The position numbers and the translations under genes are program-made. Shown here one piece after another: positions 8,910-16,700 of a stretch of DNA of 64,000 bases; the first letter of the stretch is position 1, and every line of letters begins with the position of its first letter. The DNA lies in NCBI RefSeq assembly GCF_000377705.1, contig NZ_KB898628.1:171969-235968 (forward strand), given 5' to 3'. The notes below the pieces were generated by a model that was given only the letters and a program-made list of their open reading frames with translations, had not been told where the DNA came from and did not search any database. Source of the stretch: Salsuginibacillus kocurii DSM 18087 (GTDB lineage Bacteria > Bacillota > Bacilli > Bacillales > Marinococcaceae).

Positions 8910-9961
8910 TGGGAATGCCAGAGGTACAGATTCAGTTTACCAGTAAAGCTATTACAGCTATCGAACGAAGCGAGCAAGGTATTGTGGCGTTAATTATCCA
9001 AGATGAAGAAGCAGATGAGGGTGTTGCTAGCTACACTGGGATTACTGATTTAGATGAAGATACATACACTGAACAAAATTATGACTATATTAGAATGGCG
9101 CTTGAAGGTACACCTTCAAAGGTGATTGTAGTTAATGTTGGTGAAGATGGTAGCGCATTAGATGGCGTTGAAAAACTGAAGAATAAACGCTTCAATTATT
9201 TAGCTGTTCCATTTGCTGATGATGAAACTGAGGATGTTGCTACGTTTATCACCGAACAACGAGGCAATAAGAAGAAAACATTTAAGGCTGTATTAGCCAA
9301 TGAATCAGCGGATAATGAAGGTATTATTAACTTTACCGCAGATAATATTGAAGTGGATGGTACTACATATACAACAGCAGAGTTTACCCCACGTATCGCA
9401 GGTGTATTAGCGGCTATGCCACTTACTCGAAGCGCTACATACTCTGTATTAAATGAAGTAGAGAGCGTAACAGAGCCAGATGATTTAGATGAAGCGGTTG
9501 AAGATGGCGAGCTATTTTTAGTGGACGACGGGGAAAAAATTAAGATTAGCCGAGCTGTTAACTCGCTTACTGATGTTGGTGATGGTGAATCCGATGAGTG
9601 GACTAAAATTAAAATTGTTGATGCTATGGATCAGATCAAAGATGATATCCGCAACACTTTTAATGATGAATATGTTGGGCAAGTCAACAATGACTATGAC
9701 CAAAAGACACAGTTTATTGCTGCTGTATCATCTTATTTCCGCCAGATGACTCGTGAAGGAGCACTCGACGAAGTAGGCGAAAATAAAGCTAAAATTGATG
9801 TTGCAGCGCAACGTGAATATCTTGAGCTGCAAGGCAGGAATGTAGAGGATATGAGTGAACAGGAGATTAAGGAAGAGAATACTGGTAGTCAAGTATTTTT
9901 AGAGGCTGAAGTGCGTCTATTGGATGCTATGGAAGACCTTAGCCTAGATATTAATGTGTAA
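8909..9961 (+). CDS. Phage tail sheath protein (XkdK-like)
   Basis: 350 aa. The contractile sheath subunit. The start (GMPEVQIQFTSKAITAIERS), the central domain with TAEFTPRIAGVLAAMPLTRS, and the C-terminal LDAMEDLSLDINV match the XkdK/short sheath family. It defines the particle as a contractile-tailed phage. It overlaps the preceding stop codon and is followed by a terminator-like hairpin. Confidence 0.88.
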   Translation: MGMPEVQIQFTSKAITAIERSEQGIVALIIQDEEADEGVASYTGITDLDEDTYTEQNYDYIRMALEGTPSKVIVVNVGEDGSALDGVEKLKNKRFNYLAVPFADDETEDVATFITEQRGNKKKTFKAVLANESADNEGIINFTADNIEVDGTTYTTAEFTPRIAGVLAAMPLTRSATYSVLNEVESVTEPDDLDEAVEDGELFLVDDGEKIKISRAVNSLTDVGDGESDEWTKIKIVDAMDQIKDDIRNTFNDEYVGQVNNDYDQKTQFIAAVSSYFRQMTREGALDEVGENKAKIDVAAQREYLELQGRNVEDMSEQEIKEENTGSQVFLEAEVRLLDAMEDLSLDINV

Positions 9962-9989
9962 CCCTTTGTTTTTTGAAGGGTTATTTTTT
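9960..9989 (+). terminator. Terminator-like hairpin between sheath and tube genes
   Basis: AACCCTT overlaps the sheath stop codon and pairs with AAGGGTT across a 9-base loop, followed by A and six T. Confidence 0.6.
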
Positions 9990-10019
9990 ATGAAAAAAAT
10001 GAAACGGAGTGAATAAATA

Positions 10020-10469
10020 ATGCCAAAAGAAATTGAAGGACGAAGAGTTATCAATGGTAAGTGGGGCAAATTGTATTTAGATGGTGAATACATTGCCGAG
10101 GTACAGGCGTTTAGTGCTACTGTTACGCCAAATCGTGAAGAGATTAGTATGGTTCAAAGCATGGGGCAAGATAGTAAGTTGCTCAACTATGAAGGTGAAG
10201 GAGAAATAACCCTACATAAAGTATTTAGTAGAGGCAAAGAAGCTTTGATTGAAGCGTGGAGTGAAGGACGAGACCCTCGTAGCAAAATTGTGGCGGCTTT
10301 GGATGACCCAGATGCAGAAGGTGGGCAAGCTGAGCGAGTTGCTATTGATGGCGTATGGTTCAATGAGCAGCAAGTTTTAAACTTTGAGTCGGGTGAAGCA
10401 GGTACCCGAGAGATTTCTTTTGGATTTAACCCTGATAACATCGACTTTTTAGATACTATTGATGCTTAA
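10020..10469 (+). CDS. Phage tail tube protein (XkdM-like)
   Basis: 149 aa. XkdM-family proteins stack in hexameric rings as the inner tail tube. The pattern RRVINGKWGKLYLDGEYIAEV, then FSATVTPNREEISM, and the ending EISFGFNPDNI are typical. It lies directly after the sheath gene, as in PBSX. Confidence 0.88.
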   Translation: MPKEIEGRRVINGKWGKLYLDGEYIAEVQAFSATVTPNREEISMVQSMGQDSKLLNYEGEGEITLHKVFSRGKEALIEAWSEGRDPRSKIVAALDDPDAEGGQAERVAIDGVWFNEQQVLNFESGEAGTREISFGFNPDNIDFLDTIDA

Positions 10470-10520
10470 TAGTACATATTAAATACTGAATATTCAAATA
10501 AAACAATGGGGGAATTTAAA

Positions 10521-10907
10521 ATGACAGAGCAACAATATAAAAATTTAACGGTAAAGGCACTTTTGGAGCGCAAGGACGAGATCAAAGATAAGCAACGCCA
10601 GCAGAGTACGCTATATATTAAATCACTCGACGCTACGATTAAAGTACAGGAGCCAGCAAACGCTGATATTCTTGACGCTATGGAGATGAAAGATGGCGGT
10701 GCCGATGAGTTTTTAATTTATAACAACGTAGTCGAGCCTAACTTAAAGTCTGCTGATTTGCAGAAAGGTTACGGTGTGCAGGAGCCAGAGCAGATTGTGA
10801 AGGAGTTATTCAAAAAAGCTGAAACCCATATGATTGCACAACACATGATGGAGTTAGCTGGCTACTCTAAAGGCTCGGTTAAAGCAGTAGATGAAACAAA
10901 AAACTAA
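10521..10907 (+). CDS. Phage tail assembly chaperone, short form (XkdN-like)
   Basis: 128 aa. Binds the tape measure protein during tail assembly. ATG 10521 lies 8 bases after GGGGG; an upstream ATG at 10506 is less well placed. The pattern TIKVQEPANADILDAMEM, then FLIYNNVVEPNLKS, is XkdN-like. Its last codons run through an A_AAA_AAC slippery heptamer directly before the stop. Confidence 0.8.
   Translation: MTEQQYKNLTVKALLERKDEIKDKQRQQSTLYIKSLDATIKVQEPANADILDAMEMKDGGADEFLIYNNVVEPNLKSADLQKGYGVQEPEQIVKELFKKAETHMIAQHMMELAGYSKGSVKAVDETKN
10898..10904 (+). other. Programmed -1 frameshift site, A_AAA_AAC
   Basis: The heptamer occurs in the correct phase (aca aaa aac taa) immediately before the zero-frame stop. 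A -1 slip gives CTA ATT AAG and continues to TAG at 11078-11080. This is the gpG/gpGT type arrangement of long-tailed phages. Confidence 0.75.
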
Positions 10908-11080
10908 TTAAGAGTGATGGAGATGCTTATTTTCTCCATCACTATATACAGCGAGGTTTTTCACATGATTTTCTGCTTAATCTATCGGAAGCTGAAAAGC
11001 ATTTTTATATATCATCTATGTACTTAAGCATTGATGAGCATATAGAAGAGTTGAAAACAATACACGGACAGAGCAAATAG
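10904..11080 (+). CDS. Tail assembly chaperone, -1 frame extension (GT-type)
   Basis: 58 codons without a stop in the -1 frame after the slippery heptamer, encoding a helical segment that includes DAYFLHHYIQRGFSHDFLLN and YISSMYLSIDEHIEEL. Such a short helical domain with aromatic residues is typical of the T-domain partner of chaperones that touches the tail tube. It has no good start of its own. The fused product would run 10521-11080. Confidence 0.7.
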   Translation, partial: LIKSDGDAYFLHHYIQRGFSHDFLLNLSEAEKHFYISSMYLSIDEHIEELKTIHGQSK

Positions 11081-11096
11081 TTGCTCTGTCTTTTTT
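11067..11096 (+). terminator. Strong intrinsic terminator before the tape measure gene
   Basis: GACAGAGCAA pairs perfectly with TTGCTCTGTC across a 4-base loop (ATAG), followed by six T. The 5' arm and loop are inside the frameshift extension, and the TAG stop is the loop end. It is the strongest of the hairpins within the late operon. Confidence 0.75.
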
Positions 11097-11124
11097 ATTT
11101 CCCCATATAGGAAGGGGGTAGAAA

Positions 11125-13017
11125 ATGGCACAAACTTTAAGTGCTGTAATACAGCTTAAAGACGAGTTTTCAAGTAAGATGCAGAGTGCTTCAGACTCAC
11201 TTGGCGATTTCGTCCAAAAAACAGACTCAAGTGGTAGCGCTGTAGGCGATTTAAAATCATCTATGGGCACTGCTGCAAAAGGTGCTGCTGCATTTGGAGC
11301 GGCTGTAGGAGCTGCTGGAGTTGCAGCAGGTGGCGCTATCATGGGAATGGGCGCTGATTTTGCTAACACAGCAGATGAGATAGATAAAGCAAGTATACGT
11401 GCTGGTGTTGGTGCTGAAAGCTTGCAGGAGTTGGAGTTTTGGGCAGGACAAGTTGGTGTGAGTGAGTCGGCTTTACAAAAAACGTTGGAGCGTACTAACC
11501 AGCGTATGGGTGAAGCTGAGGCAGGCAACGAGAGCTATCAATCAGCTTTAGATGATATGAATGTTGCCCTAAAAGATAGCGAGGGTAACATGCGTGATAC
11601 AGATGATGTATTTAAAGATGCTATCCACAGTTTAAGCGACATTGAAGACAGTCAGGAGAGAGCAGCGCTTGCAGGCGAATTCTTCGGTGATCGTACATCT
11701 AGAAAACTACTCCCAGCAATTGAAGCAGGTGGAGATAAACTAGATGAATTAACAGACTCAGCCTCTGACTATGGTGCTGTTATTGAAGATAACGCTGTTG
11801 ATGCAGGAGTTCTTTTTAACGATACCTTGGACAAAGGACGCAACATATTATCAGGCTTTTGGAACGAAATAGCTTCTAGAGCATTACCATATGCCCAGCA
11901 ATTTATGGATTTTTTCATGGAGCATGCACCAGAAATGCGTGAAACATTTGGTGGAGCAGTTGAACGAGTAGGTAATGTACTAGTATGGGTTGGTGAAAAA
12001 GGGTATGAAGCCTTTCAAAGTGTAAAGGAAGCAGTAGAAGATAACGAGCCTACTATTGAAAGGTTGAGAGATACCGCTGAGGAGATAGGCGAGTTTTTCG
12101 TGGACGCTTTTGAAGAAGCTGAGCCAGCAATTGATTGGCTAATTGAAGAAGGCTTACCTAACACAGTAGACTATTTAGCTGATGTGGTTGATGGAGCTAT
12201 CGATTTGTATGAAACAGTAACCGATAACTGGACGATGATTGAGCCTGTTGTATTTGGTATAGCTGGGGCATTTGCTGCATTACGAGCTGTTACAGTTGCA
12301 CAGACTGCTGCTACTATTGCTGCTACTGTGGCGCAAAGAGGACTCAATTTGGCTATGATGATGAATCCATTAGGCGCAGTGATTGCTTTGATTGGGATAT
12401 TAGTAGGCGTTGGTATCTCGCTTTACCGAAACTGGGATACAGTACGAGAGAAGGCAGGAGAGCTGTGGGATACAATATCTGAGACTTGGGATAGCTTAAA
12501 AGAAAGTACAAAAGAGACTTGGGAAGATGTTAAAGAGCGAGTGAGTGACGCAATGGATGAAGGTAGAAGGCGTGTGCGACGTTTCTTTTCACCGTTGCTG
12601 GACTTTATCGACGATGCCAGAGACAGATGGAATGAATTTACATCTATACTTGATAATTTTGAAATGCCGAGTATTGGTATGCCGGAGTTCATGGGCGGTG
12701 ATGGCTTAATACAAACAGATGGAAGCCATAGAACAGGGTTAGATAAAGTGCCTCGTGATGGATACATAGCAAACTTGCACAAAGATGAGGCAGTTTTACC
12801 ACGCAGAGAAGCTAATCAGTACCGCAAACAGGGCTTACAATATGAAGCACCTAAACAGACTAAAACTAATGCTTCACCTGCTACACAGAAAACAGAGCAT
12901 AACAGCAAGTCGGTACATATCGAGAATATTACAGTTAACAGTAATGGCTCAAATGCTAAAGATCAGGCAGACGAGTTAGCAAAAGAGCTAGAAAAACGAC
13001 TTGCTAATATGGCTTAA
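11125..13017 (+). CDS. Phage tail tape measure protein
   Basis: 630 aa. Sets tail length. The N-terminus (LSAVIQLKDEFSSKM) and Ala/Gly-rich hydrophobic stretch at about residues 50-75 are typical. A second hydrophobic region (about 375-435) contains VVFGIAGAFAAL and NPLGAVIALIGILVGVG. The C-terminus has a linker and GYIANLHKDEAVLPRREA, seen in Bacillus tape measure proteins. At about 1.5 angstrom per residue the tail would be near 95 nm (inference). Confidence 0.85.
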   Translation: MAQTLSAVIQLKDEFSSKMQSASDSLGDFVQKTDSSGSAVGDLKSSMGTAAKGAAAFGAAVGAAGVAAGGAIMGMGADFANTADEIDKASIRAGVGAESLQELEFWAGQVGVSESALQKTLERTNQRMGEAEAGNESYQSALDDMNVALKDSEGNMRDTDDVFKDAIHSLSDIEDSQERAALAGEFFGDRTSRKLLPAIEAGGDKLDELTDSASDYGAVIEDNAVDAGVLFNDTLDKGRNILSGFWNEIASRALPYAQQFMDFFMEHAPEMRETFGGAVERVGNVLVWVGEKGYEAFQSVKEAVEDNEPTIERLRDTAEEIGEFFVDAFEEAEPAIDWLIEEGLPNTVDYLADVVDGAIDLYETVTDNWTMIEPVVFGIAGAFAALRAVTVAQTAATIAATVAQRGLNLAMMMNPLGAVIALIGILVGVGISLYRNWDTVREKAGELWDTISETWDSLKESTKETWEDVKERVSDAMDEGRRRVRRFFSPLLDFIDDARDRWNEFTSILDNFEMPSIGMPEFMGGDGLIQTDGSHRTGLDKVPRDGYIANLHKDEAVLPRREANQYRKQGLQYEAPKQTKTNASPATQKTEHNSKSVHIENITVNSNGSNAKDQADELAKELEKRLANMA

Positions 13018-13032
13018 AGGAGGCAGGAAGGA

Positions 13033-13446
13033 ATGAATATATACTTATCAATTAATAATAGAGAACAGGTAATAAAACTTCCTGTTCTTCCAAGTGAGCT
13101 AAGCATATCAGACCCACAGAACAACGAAAATTTTGACTCCATCGAAAAAGGTGAAATGAAATTAATAGGTAAATCAGGGCTGAAGTCTTTTGATATTCAG
13201 TCTTTTTTTCCTGCTAATGACTATTACTTTGTACGTGATCGTGCTTATTCCGGCATTGAATATATCGAGCTATTAGAAGAGTGGAAAGAGCGCAGAGTAC
13301 CTATCAGAGTAGTGATTGATGAAATGAATATTAACTTGCCGATGGCAATTGAAGAGCTTACATATAGCTCTGAGGATGGCACAAAGGATATTTACTACAC
13401 CTTGTCGCTTGAACAATTTCGCTTTGTTTTTGCTGAGAGGGTGTAG
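13033..13446 (+). CDS. Phage hub-associated protein (XkdP N-terminal-like, no LysM domain)
   Basis: 137 aa. The pattern KLPVLPSELSISDPQNNENFDSI and GLKSFDIQSFFP is that of the XkdP/YqbP N-terminal domain. PBSX XkdP continues into a C-terminal LysM peptidoglycan-binding domain; here the gene stops before that. AAAGGAGG lies upstream. The protein likely sits at the tail tip. Confidence 0.7.
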   Translation: MNIYLSINNREQVIKLPVLPSELSISDPQNNENFDSIEKGEMKLIGKSGLKSFDIQSFFPANDYYFVRDRAYSGIEYIELLEEWKERRVPIRVVIDEMNINLPMAIEELTYSSEDGTKDIYYTLSLEQFRFVFAERV

Positions 13447-13450
13447 TGAT

Positions 13451-14431
13451 ATGCCACATAGATTACTACTTAATAAAGGGAATGAGCTAATTAACATTAC
13501 ACCAGTGGTAGATAACTTTAGCTGGAGTTCAAACATGGATGAGTTAGGAACTGAGCTTGACTTTGATATTATCCACTCAGATGCACGCTATGTACCTGAA
13601 AACCAAGTCGAGCTTGGCGACATGATCATATTAGAAGGCGCTGATGGCGCTGAAATAACACGCACAATTGTGGTTGATGAAAGTATTAATGGTAGACAGC
13701 CAATTAGTTACAGCAGCTTTGATTTAAGCTGGTATTTAAATAAAAATGAAGCAGTTTACCAATTTAATAGCACATCTGCTACAAGCGCTATACAGCGTAT
13801 TTGCTCTGATTATAATATTCCTGTACTCGAAATAGCGCAAATGGCTACACAGATCAATAAGATATACAGCTCAGAAAATTTAGCAGCTATCATTGAAGAT
13901 ATTCTTGAACAGGTACAAAACGAAACAGGCACAAAATACATACATGAGATGCGATTTGGCGAGTTTTTTGTATATGCTGCGGTTGATATGGTAATTGAGC
14001 CTAAGTTTCAATTGGCTGAAAATTTAACAACTAGAGATATCAAAGATATGGTTGCAAGCCCCACTAGGAATAGATCAATCGATGATCTGAAAAACAGGGT
14101 GCAAATCGTACACAATGATAGCCAAATTACACAGTTAACTGATCAGCCAAGTGTAGACGAATATGGTTTATTATCACATATTGAGGATATTCAAGATGAA
14201 GATGTATCCAGAGCTAGGCAGATAGCACGTAACAAACTTGATGAATTATCCAAAGTATCAGAAGAAAACAGCATTGAAACAATGGGAAATGATCAAGTGT
14301 TAGCTGGGCGAATGATCGACATAGAAGAGCCAATTACAGGCATGACTGGACGCTATATGATAACTAGTGTGCAACATACTGTGTCTAACGGTATACATAG
14401 AATGAATCTTGATTTAGAAGGGGTGAGCTAA
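13451..14431 (+). CDS. Phage tail hub protein (XkdQ-like)
   Basis: About 326 aa from ATG 13451. An earlier in-frame ATG (13349) would overlap the previous gene by about 100 bases and has no ribosome binding site. The layout is that of the gp27/YqbQ family: N-terminal beta domain (VDNFSWSSNMDELGTELDFDI), a middle segment, and the ending GMTGRYMITSVQHTVSNGIHRM. It forms the baseplate hub. Confidence 0.8.
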   Translation: MPHRLLLNKGNELINITPVVDNFSWSSNMDELGTELDFDIIHSDARYVPENQVELGDMIILEGADGAEITRTIVVDESINGRQPISYSSFDLSWYLNKNEAVYQFNSTSATSAIQRICSDYNIPVLEIAQMATQINKIYSSENLAAIIEDILEQVQNETGTKYIHEMRFGEFFVYAAVDMVIEPKFQLAENLTTRDIKDMVASPTRNRSIDDLKNRVQIVHNDSQITQLTDQPSVDEYGLLSHIEDIQDEDVSRARQIARNKLDELSKVSEENSIETMGNDQVLAGRMIDIEEPITGMTGRYMITSVQHTVSNGIHRMNLDLEGVS

Positions 14432-14685
14432 TGGCTGATGGCTATAGTAAATTAGCAAAATTATTCAAAGATAGGGAGAATCCTAAGCAAATGGGGATTA
14501 TGACAGGCACAGTTATTGAGCCACCACCTGAGCCTAAAATCAGAATCGATGAGAATATTGTTTTGGATAAGCAGCACCTAATATTTGATGATGATTTAAC
14601 AATTGAAAAAGATGATGAAGTAATCATAATTCCTGCTGGTAATCAGCAGGTTTTTTATGTATTGGCGAAAGCGAGGCGATTTTAA
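14431..14685 (+). CDS. Baseplate protein (XkdR-like, DUF2577)
   Basis: 84 aa. The family pattern GIMTGTVIEPPPEPKIRIDENIVLD and the ending DDEVIIIPAGNQQVFYVL is clear. It is a small OB-like hub accessory gene, overlapping its upstream neighbour. A perfect terminator hairpin is embedded in its last 20 codons. Confidence 0.75.
   Translation: MADGYSKLAKLFKDRENPKQMGIMTGTVIEPPPEPKIRIDENIVLDKQHLIFDDDLTIEKDDEVIIIPAGNQQVFYVLAKARRF
14632..14656 (+). terminator. Terminator-like hairpin inside the XkdR-like coding region
   Basis: CCTGCTG pairs with CAGCAGG across GTAAT, followed by six T. The same bases encode P-A-G-N-Q-Q-V-F-Y. The hairpin is ten codons before the stop, so termination here would cut off the gene end and all baseplate genes downstream. 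Confidence 0.5.
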
Positions 14686-15132
14686 ATGTTGCCTAAAGTC
14701 ACAGAATTAAGTTTGCCTACTGAAAATGGCACAGATGAGCCAATTGAAAGCATTGATGATGCTGGATTAACCTATTTATTCGACTTTGCTACAGGTGATT
14801 TTGTTACACGAGATGGCAAGATGATTGAAGTAGAAGGTGTTGAAGCGCTCAAAATGTGGATACAAATGGTACTTAGAACAGAGGTAGGAAGATACAAAGT
14901 GTATGAAGATGATGAGGATTATGGAGTGCAGATAGAGGACTTGTTTGGATTTGACAGGGATTTTGCAAGAAGTGAGATTAAACGTGAAATCAGTAATGCG
15001 TTATTAGAAAACGATGAGATCGATAGTTTAACCAACTGGGATTATGAGTTTGATGGGAGCAAATTAGAGCTGTCATTTCGAGTTAACTCAATATATGGCA
15101 CACATGATGAGGGGGTGGAGTTAAGTGGATAG
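14686..15132 (+). CDS. Baseplate wedge protein (XkdS-like, DUF2634/gp25 fold)
   Basis: 148 aa. The segment TYLFDFATGDFVTRDGKMIEVEGVEALKMW, here described by its parts (TYLFDFATGDF and GVEALKMWIQ), is typical of DUF2634/XkdS, followed by LRTEVGRYKVY and YGVQIEDLFGF. Starts right after the previous stop and overlaps the next gene. Confidence 0.82.
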   Translation: MLPKVTELSLPTENGTDEPIESIDDAGLTYLFDFATGDFVTRDGKMIEVEGVEALKMWIQMVLRTEVGRYKVYEDDEDYGVQIEDLFGFDRDFARSEIKREISNALLENDEIDSLTNWDYEFDGSKLELSFRVNSIYGTHDEGVELSG

Positions 15133-16177
15133 AAATGAAATTCATGAAGAAATGCTTGATGATATACCAAGTAAACATGATAAACGTAAAGGACGCTTTA
15201 TATATGAAGCAACTCGACCTGCTGCTACTCAATTAGAGAAAGCGTATGAGGCAAAAAAGGAAGTTGAAGATAAGCTTAGTATTGAAAATTTGTCCGGTGA
15301 TGAGCTTGAGCAGCGCATTTATGAGCGTACTGGTATCGAACGCAGAAGCGCTACTCATGCTATCGTTTATCTCGATGTAGAGGGAAATGGAGAGATTAGC
15401 GAGGGTGATATTGCAGAAACTGAATCAGGTACGCAATTTGAAGCTGTCGAAGATAAAGAGATAGATGATGAAGCAGAGGTTGAGTTTCAAGCTGTGGAAG
15501 CCGGAGAAAATGGCAATGTGCCAGCTGATCAAATCACCCATTTGCCTGTTACATTAAGCGGTATCGACTTAGTAAATAACCCTGAAGCCTCCTTCGATGG
15601 CTTTGAAGCTGAATCAGATGAGGAGCTACTTGAGCGTTATTATGAGCGTATCCAGACTCCTGCTACAAGTGGTAACAAAAATCATTACTTAAATTGGGCA
15701 AAGGAAGTAGATGGAGTAGGAGAGGCTAGAGTGTTCCCATTATGGGATGGTGATAACACAGTTAAAGTAGTTATCATTAACGCTGATCGGCAGCCTGCCA
15801 GTGATGAGTTAGTTGAGGATGTGCAGGAGCACATAGACCCTAATAGTGAAGGAAAAGGGGAAGGTGAAGCGCCTATTGGTGCTTATGTGACTGTTGAGAG
15901 TGCTGATGAATTAGAGATCAATGTGGAGTTTTCTGCTACTTTATCCAGTGGATACGAAGAAGAAGAGGCACTTGATAATGTAAAAGAAAATATTACTGAG
16001 TATTTATATGATATTGCTTTTGAAGAGGATTTTGTTAGTTATGCTCAAATTGGCTCCATCGTGCTTAATTCCAATGGTATCGGTGATTATACTGACTTAG
16101 AAGTTAACGGTGGCACAAGCAATATTGATATTGAAGATGAAGAGGTCGCTGTTTTAGGTGGTGTTGAGATTGTCTAA
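15125..16177 (+). CDS. Baseplate J-like protein (XkdT-like)
   Basis: 350 aa from GTG 15125 with GGGGGTGGAG upstream. Signature segments are RTGIERRSATHA, the VPADQITHLPVTLSGIDLV region, SDEELLERYYERIQTPATSG, and KEVDGVGEARVFPLWDGDNT, all characteristic of baseplate J (gpJ/gp6 T4-type wedge) proteins. More acidic than typical homologues. Confidence 0.88.
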   Translation: MDRNEIHEEMLDDIPSKHDKRKGRFIYEATRPAATQLEKAYEAKKEVEDKLSIENLSGDELEQRIYERTGIERRSATHAIVYLDVEGNGEISEGDIAETESGTQFEAVEDKEIDDEAEVEFQAVEAGENGNVPADQITHLPVTLSGIDLVNNPEASFDGFEAESDEELLERYYERIQTPATSGNKNHYLNWAKEVDGVGEARVFPLWDGDNTVKVVIINADRQPASDELVEDVQEHIDPNSEGKGEGEAPIGAYVTVESADELEINVEFSATLSSGYEEEEALDNVKENITEYLYDIAFEEDFVSYAQIGSIVLNSNGIGDYTDLEVNGGTSNIDIEDEEVAVLGGVEIV

Positions 16178-16700
16178 TGAGATGATTAATACACTGCCTT
16201 TATTTTTGCGTAAAAGTGAAGTATATCGAGATATTTTTAACAGTAAAGGCGAGCAAATACAGGCTTTGCTTACTGATATTGAGGATATTGAGCAGCAAAT
16301 GAACGTAGACACAGCGACATGGGGTTTAGATGTATTTGAAAAAGAGTTGAATGTTGAGATTGACCGCAGCAAGCCATATGCTGAGCGCAGAAGTGTGATA
16401 AAGAGCCAATGGCGAGGTAACGGGCAGGTTGATGCTGATTTAATTAGAGTGGTAGCTGATAGCTACACAAATGGTGATACTGTGGTTAGTTTTAATGATG
16501 CTATTGTAGTAGAATTTACCAGCCAGATTGGGAGACCGCCTAACCTAAGTGATTTGCAAGAAGCGATTGAAGAAACTAAGCCTGCTCATTTGCGAGTAGA
16601 ATATGACTTTAGATATTACACAATTGATGAGGTATCCAGCATGACAATTAATGAGCTAAGCAGCATACAACTGGAAAACTTTGCAGGAGGGGTGAGTTAA
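16158..16700 (+). CDS. Baseplate protein (XkdU-like, DUF2313)
   Basis: About 176-180 aa. The start is uncertain: GTG 16158, TTG 16170 (8 bases after AGGTGG, best spacing) or ATG 16182. The pattern LPLFLRKSEVYRDIFNSKG and KPYAERRSVIKSQWRGNGQV is typical of XkdU/YmfQ proteins, which link the baseplate to the fibres. The C-terminal segment repeats I-N-E-L-S-S-I-Q-like motifs. Confidence 0.8.
   Translation: MVLRLSNEMINTLPLFLRKSEVYRDIFNSKGEQIQALLTDIEDIEQQMNVDTATWGLDVFEKELNVEIDRSKPYAERRSVIKSQWRGNGQVDADLIRVVADSYTNGDTVVSFNDAIVVEFTSQIGRPPNLSDLQEAIEETKPAHLRVEYDFRYYTIDEVSSMTINELSSIQLENFAGGVS

Noticed and set aside
11016..11528. Minus-strand frame of 170 codons opposite the tape measure start
   Set aside because: Ala/Pro/Ser-rich shadow of the Ala/Gly-rich tape measure N-terminus; crosses the terminator at 11067-11096.
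13349..13450. N-terminal extension of the XkdQ-like gene
   Set aside because: Overlaps the preceding gene by about 100 bases, lacks a ribosome binding site, and the family pattern begins at ATG 13451.
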